Below are positions 61,733-64,000 of a stretch of DNA of 64,000 bases, in pieces (the stretch's first letter is position 1; every line of letters starts with the position of its first letter). Location of the stretch: the NCBI RefSeq assembly GCF_001969265.1, contig NZ_CP019304.1, forward strand, positions 3,720,001 to 3,784,000. The letters run 5' to 3'. This stretch comes from Arthrobacter sp. QXT-31 (GTDB lineage: Bacteria; Actinomycetota; Actinomycetes; Actinomycetales; Micrococcaceae). The position numbers and the translations under genes were made by a program. The notes under the pieces are model-generated. The model was not told the origin of the DNA. It made no database searches and saw nothing but the letters and a program-made list of their open reading frames with translations.

Positions 61733-63031
61733 CTAAGCGGCGTGTTCTTCCTCATCTCCGGCTGCCCGCAGTTCAGCGGCCCGGGATTCAGCGCCCTGCA
61801 GTTCGTTGCCCCGGAGTTCAGCGCCCAGGGATTCCGGTCCCTGCAGTTCCGGGGCGGCGAGTGAACGCGGTGTGACCTGCACAGCCGGTGGGGTGGCCAG
61901 GCCGCTGGTGTCCAAGGCATTGAGTTTCCGGGCCGTGGGAAGCACCCGCGCCTCCAGCGTGCCGACCATCGCGTTGTAGCGGTCCACCGAGGTTTTCAGC
62001 GAGGATCCCAGCTTGCCGATGTTGTCTCCGAGGGTGCCCATCCGCTCGTACAGCTGCCGGGCAAGTTCGAAGAGCTCCCGGGCGCTGTCCGTGAGGACGT
62101 CCTGGCGCCACGTAAACGCCACGGACTTGAGCACCGCGAGCAGCGTGCCGGGGGAGGCCAGCACCACGTTCCTGGAGAGTGCGTGGTCCAGGAGGGCCGG
62201 GTCGGCGGACAGCGCGGCGGCGAGGATGGACTCGGCGGGGACAAAACAGATCACCAGTTCCGGCGAGTTCCCGGAGATGTCCCAGTACTTCTTGGTGCTG
62301 AGGGCGTCCACGTGGGTCTTCAGTGCTTTGGCGTGTGCCGCCAGGAGGTTCTGCCGCGCAGTCTGGCTGAGCCCGGGCTTGTCATGGGCTGACTGTCCCA
62401 GCTCCTGCGCCTCGAGGTAGGCGGACAGCGGTACCTTGGCGTCGACCACGAGCTGCTTGTCGCCCGGCAGCTGGACCACAAGGTCCGGGCGGACCGTGGC
62501 CTCGGCCCCTGAAGTGCCGTGCTGCTGCTCGTGGAAGTCCACGTGCCGCATCATGCCGGCCGCCTCCACGACCCGCCGCAGCTGCACCTCACCCCACTGG
62601 CCGCGCGCGCTGTTTGACCTGAGCGCGGACTCAAGGGCATGGGTGGACCGCATCAGCTGCTCGTCGGTGAGGCGGGCTTCCTGCAGCTGCTGCGCCAGCT
62701 GGCCATACTGTTCAAGCCGGTCCCGTTCCAAAAGGGATACCTGCTGCTGCACCGCAGTCAGCTTTTCGGCCACCGGGGCCAGGGCCCGGAGGACGCTGGC
62801 GTCCTGCTCACGTGACATGCCCAGGTCCCGGTTCTGGGCGGACAGCAGCTTCCGCTCGGCATCCGCGGCAGCAAACTGGGCGCTCATTTCCGAAAGCCGC
62901 GCCGAAACGCCGTCGAAATCCGCTTCCAGGGCGCTGCTGCGGCGGCGCAACACCACATACACCGCGCCCGCGCCGGACACGGCGCCCAGCAACAGCATCA
63001 ACAAGGCCAGAATTACTGCAAAAGGTTCCAT
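61733..63031 (-). CDS. rmuC: DNA recombination protein RmuC
   Basis: 432 residues. An N-terminal membrane helix (VILALLMLLLGAVSGAGAVYVVL) is followed by a coiled coil (about 30-135) and the RmuC nuclease-like domain, with RGQWGEVQLRRVVEAAGM, VVQLPGDKQLVVDAKVPLSAYLEA and YWDISGNSPELVICFVPAESIL. RmuC limits inversion of DNA repeats in E. coli. ATG 63031 follows GTGAAGG. The Glu/Ala-rich last 45 residues contain repeated ELRG/ELQG units. Confidence 0.95.
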   Translation of the reverse strand: MEPFAVILALLMLLLGAVSGAGAVYVVLRRRSSALEADFDGVSARLSEMSAQFAAADAERKLLSAQNRDLGMSREQDASVLRALAPVAEKLTAVQQQVSLLERDRLEQYGQLAQQLQEARLTDEQLMRSTHALESALRSNSARGQWGEVQLRRVVEAAGMMRHVDFHEQQHGTSGAEATVRPDLVVQLPGDKQLVVDAKVPLSAYLEAQELGQSAHDKPGLSQTARQNLLAAHAKALKTHVDALSTKKYWDISGNSPELVICFVPAESILAAALSADPALLDHALSRNVVLASPGTLLAVLKSVAFTWRQDVLTDSARELFELARQLYERMGTLGDNIGKLGSSLKTSVDRYNAMVGTLEARVLPTARKLNALDTSGLATPPAVQVTPRSLAAPELQGPESLGAELRGNELQGAESRAAELRAAGDEEEHAA

Positions 63032-63185
63032 GCCTTCACTGTGGCACGGGGCTGTGACATTTATTGGAAGGGCAACACCCGCCGCGAGGCAGGGGAAGCG
63101 AGGCCGGGGAAGCGGGGCAGGGCAAGCGACGCGGACGCAGGCTGCCGGCGGGGGAGGGCGGCACGGGGTGTGGGGGCCGAACAGG

Positions 63186-63191
63186 TAGAAT
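63186..63191 (+). promoter_or_regulatory. -10 hexamer TAGAAT, probable leaderless ychF start
   Basis: TAGAAT ends 8 nt before GTG 63200; an in-frame ATG at 63194 is only 2 nt away and so less likely to be used. Confidence 0.45.
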
Positions 63192-63199
63192 AAATGTCC

Positions 63200-64000
63200 G
63201 TGGCTCTTACTATTGGCATCGTCGGACTGCCCAATGTCGGCAAATCAACACTTTTCAACGCACTGACCCGCAACCAGGTCCTGGCCGCGAACTATCCGTT
63301 CGCAACCATCGAACCCAATGTCGGCGTCGTGAACCTGCCCGACCCCAGGCTGCAGCAGCTGGCCGGGATCTTCGGCTCGCAGCGCGTACTGCCCGCGGCA
63401 GTCTCCTTCGTCGACATCGCCGGCATCGTCAAGGGCGCCTCCGAAGGGGAGGGCCTGGGGAACCAGTTCCTCGCCAACATCCGTGAAGCGGAAGCCATCG
63501 CCGAGGTGGTGCGCGTCTTCGATGACCCGGACGTCATCCACGTCGACGGCAAGGTCGACCCCCGCTCGGATATGGAAACCATTCATACCGAGCTGATCCT
63601 CGCCGATCTGCAGACCATCGAGAAGGCCATTCCCCGGATCGAAAAAGAGGTCAAGATCAAGAAACGGGAGGCCGCCGAGCTCGCTGCCATCAAGGCCGCA
63701 CAGGTGGTGCTGGAGCGTGGCGACACCATCTACTCCTCCATCGAGAGCGACAAGCTGGAGATGGAGCACCTCAAAGAGCTCAGCCTTCTGACGGCCAAGC
63801 CCTTCATCTACGTCTTCAACGCGGACGAAGGCATCCTCGGCAGCGAGGAGAAGCAGGCCGAGCTGCGTGCCATGGTTGCACCCGCCGACTGCATCTTCCT
63901 TGACGCGAAGCTCGAGGCCGACCTCGTCGAGCTGGACGAGGCTGAGGCGCGTGAAATGCTCGAGATGAACGGGCAGGACGAATCCGGACTGGACCAGCTG
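63200..64000 (+). CDS. ychF: Redox-regulated ATPase YchF (3' end outside window)
   Basis: The gene runs off the right edge; 267 residues are visible. It starts [23 protein letters not shown], the P-loop of the Obg-related GTPase family, then [11 protein letters not shown] (switch I) and [28 protein letters not shown] (G3 with switch II). A coiled coil follows, then [10 protein letters not shown]. The NKxD motif of GTPases reads NADE here, as in YchF, which prefers ATP. ATG 63194 is in the same frame and would add two residues. Confidence 0.96.
   Translation, partial: MALTIGIVGLPNVGKSTLFNALTRNQVLAANYPFATIEPNVGVVNLPDPRLQQLAGIFGSQRVLPAAVSFVDIAGIVKGASEGEGLGNQFLANIREAEAIAEVVRVFDDPDVIHVDGKVDPRSDMETIHTELILADLQTIEKAIPRIEKEVKIKKREAAELAAIKAAQVVLERGDTIYSSIESDKLEMEHLKELSLLTAKPFIYVFNADEGILGSEEKQAELRAMVAPADCIFLDAKLEADLVELDEAEAREMLEMNGQDESGLDQL

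Overview
The window is a high-G+C actinobacterial chromosome, most likely a member of the Micrococcaceae close to Arthrobacter or Pseudarthrobacter. This rests on composition, on actinobacterial gene neighbourhoods (groES-groEL, guaB, guaB3, guaA; 5-formyl-THF cyclo-ligase beside galU; xseA/xseB facing ispH, rmuC and ychF), on groEL with a His-containing tail, and on a promoter habit in which a TANNNT hexamer lies 6-7 nt before the start codon, as expected of leaderless mRNAs. About 67 protein genes and one tRNA are supported. I see no rRNA, CRISPR array, phage or intact insertion sequence; most of the window is ordinary core genome.

Layout. 1-5.6 kb: a carboxylate-amine ligase (cut by the window edge), a NagZ-like lipoprotein, a shikimate dehydrogenase-like enzyme, a methyltransferase and a small membrane protein. 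5.6-7.9 kb: groES-groEL under a double CIRCE promoter. 7.9-14.9 kb: DUF389 protein, membrane acyltransferase with SGNH domain, guaB, ABC exporter. 14.9-17.0 kb: a three-gene cassette led by a WXG100-like secreted-protein candidate, with a heptamer repeat between genes. 17.1-24.5 kb: a hypothetical gene divergent from guaB3, glpD, a lone PTS EIIA, SURF1, DUF3817 and guaA. 24.6-29.0 kb: a 1383-residue SF1 helicase-like protein with degenerate ATPase motifs, overlapped by a small acidic protein gene. 29-34.6 kb: SAF-domain protein, zinc-ribbon protein, 5-FCL, galU, GNAT, a SepX/GlpR-like membrane protein and an NAD(P)-binding protein, then tRNA-Ala(CGC). 34.9-39.3 kb: mainly hypothetical genes, including an Hpt-fold protein without its phospho-histidine. 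39.3-50.4 kb: CorA, two Lrp/AsnC regulators, two MFS exporters with regulators, nitronate monooxygenase, a sugar kinase and a Nudix hydrolase. 50.4-57.7 kb: rsgA, a four-gene osmoprotectant ABC operon, an aminotransferase and PPK2. 57.8-64 kb: xseB/xseA, ispH, rmuC and the start of ychF.

Functional links. GuaB and GuaA are the two steps from IMP to GMP, with GuaB3 as a relative lacking the catalytic cysteine. The ABC operon is a complete binding-protein importer for quaternary amines. XseA and XseB are the two subunits of exonuclease VII. The regulator/transporter pairs are arranged for local control: one LysR gene is divergent from its MFS gene, and one winged-helix gene is preceded by six TTGCAA sites at an exact 14-bp period.

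The items I rate highest are the degenerate helicase with its overlapping partner, the 14-bp repeat array, the roughly twenty leaderless starts, a perfect 40-bp palindrome inside an MFS gene, and the WXG cassette with its repeat. All functional readings come from reading translations by eye; no database search was run.
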